64,000 nucleotides of DNA from Guyanagaster necrorhizus (taxonomy: Eukaryota; Basidiomycota; Agaricomycetes; Agaricales; Physalacriaceae). The notes under the pieces were generated by a model. That model was given only the letters and a program-made list of their open reading frames with translations, did not search any database and was not told the origin of the DNA. The stretch lies in the NCBI RefSeq assembly GCF_019112545.1, contig NW_025064924.1, positions 101,552 to 165,551 on the forward strand, given 5' to 3'. The position numbers were made by a program, and so were the translations under genes. Of this stretch, positions 63,061 to 64,000 are shown in pieces; the first letter of the stretch is position 1, and each line of letters begins with the position of its first letter.

Positions 63061-63770
63061 CTACAGGGATTGTTGGACAGCATCTATGTCGCCTGTATAG
63101 TAAATATGTTCGTCATGAACGAAGATATACGTTGTAGGGCAACCTGTGATCAATGATGAGCATGTTTTTTTGGTTTGTTCAAAGACAGGACGTTCTGCCA
63201 TCAAAATTTGTCCACTGGGCGGACATTTCATATGCTGAAGGGTCCAGGAAGAACTGAAACGATGCATTGATTAACATCACATTGATAACGTTGAAAAGCA
63301 CCCATGACGTTTGTCTCGATATACGTTCCTGTATTCGAATCAAAAGTCAATGTGTTCCCCGGGTATGCTACGGCCCAAAGTTAGCTAGTGCTACTCTCAA
63401 CCATAACAGCGGATGACGAACCCATTACTTGCGTGGTCCGAGCTAGGTGAAAACTAGCAAATGTTTAATGCCGGCGTATTCCTGGAAATCCAACCACACC
63501 TACTTCTTTAATCCAGGTCTGAGAGATAGACCGAAGAAACCTGCAGTGATGCACACCTTTTCATCCTTGTTCTGGAAACATCTTTAATTGAGTTTGTGCC
63601 TCGTGAGGGCGCCAAGCGTACCGAGTCATAAACATCTCCCGCATACCCATATGAGCGATAGGTGTACCGTGGGGCGGCTTCCTTTGTATGTATGACCTTA
63701 TGGCCATCGACATAACGTACTAGTCGCTGAAGACCATGTCTTTCACAGATGGAGATATAACCAGTCGAAG
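63061..63770 (-). CDS. Unrecognised gene, 5' part uncertain or beyond window
   Basis: The last exon reads SSWTLQHMKCPPSGQILMAE, VFEQTKKTCSSLITGCPTTY and DEHIYYTGDIDAVQQSL before TAG. Upstream, an intron (GTGCTT...TTTCAG) joins to YPGNTLTFDSNTGTYIETNV. Its acceptor follows a CTAAC branch site (GCTAACTTTGGGCCGTAG). Farther back, STGYISICERHGLQRLVRYV and RYTYRSYGYAGDVYDSVRLA look coding, with exon limits unclear. No family is recognised. From about 63700 to the window end a plus-strand frame is also open, so part of the upstream reading may be chance. Confidence 0.45.
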
Positions 63771-64000
63771 ACCTGGGAGGCGAGAATCATTCAAAGTCAT
63801 GAACAGTTGCAGCAAGACATGTTTTACCACGTCGGTTCTGAAGAGACGATTGTGGATCGAAATATATCATTTAATCCCCGGGCCCCCGCTTCTGGAGTTT
63901 CTAACTGTTGGGATAGCAATCCCGAGCGAGTACGAGAACGTACTCGAAGATACGATGCCAGTCAGCAGCAGCTGACTTGGATCGTGATCTGGACTTATTT
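63771..64000. other. Window end, both strands open
   Basis: Plus-strand frame VAEDHVFHRWRYNQSK to SGVSNCWDSNPERVRER is open to the edge, and minus-strand frames are partly open. I cannot decide which, if either, is coding. Confidence 0.25.

Overview
The window looks like nuclear DNA from a mushroom-forming basidiomycete (Agaricomycetes). Almost every gene is cut by many short introns of about 50-60 bases, often with CTAAC/CTGAC-like branch points shortly before AG. Genes are dense on both strands, and there are a class I hydrophobin gene, an ABCC transporter, RING and F-box genes and a HET-domain gene. The species cannot be told from sequence alone. Exon joins given here are my own readings of GT-AG sites and frames, not transcript data.

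Layout. 0-8 kb: a gene of an unrecognised coiled-coil family (gene A, minus, cut by the window edge), head-to-head with an HMG-box regulator gene; then a solo LTR, a small unknown gene and a HET-domain gene. 9.5-13.7 kb: a RING-finger gene and the Sec61 beta subunit gene. 15.6-20.8 kb: a Na+/H+ antiporter gene followed by two decayed genes, a SET-domain gene and a sugar transporter. 21.7-25.6 kb: an F-box gene, a second solo LTR, an LRR-like gene and a second RING gene resembling the first.

26.5-52 kb is the most structured part. An ABCC transporter gene and a PhzF-family gene occur twice in inverted arrangement, flanking about 14 kb of single-copy genes: aminopeptidase P, APS kinase, a securin-like gene, aquaglyceroporin, hydrophobin, and a fragment resembling a dihydrouridine synthase. 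On the right the transporter is complete. On the left it is a deleted pseudogene, with a third, older relic beside it. The terminal part of the two transporter copies is nearly identical, introns included, over about 1.6 kb, while the PhzF copies are clearly diverged. This suggests recent gene conversion or a recent duplication, and the repeats could drive inversion of the middle block.

52.5-64 kb: a third solo LTR, gene B (paralogue of gene A), a large BEACH-WD40 gene head-to-head with gene B, and the 3' part of an unknown minus-strand gene.

Housekeeping genes (Sec61 beta, APS kinase, aminopeptidase P, BEACH) look intact. The accessory parts show duplication, decay and LTR insertion. The most notable points are the inverted transporter repeats, three solo LTRs each with a perfect 5-bp target duplication, the gene A/B family, and a hydrophobin that lacks one of its eight cysteines.
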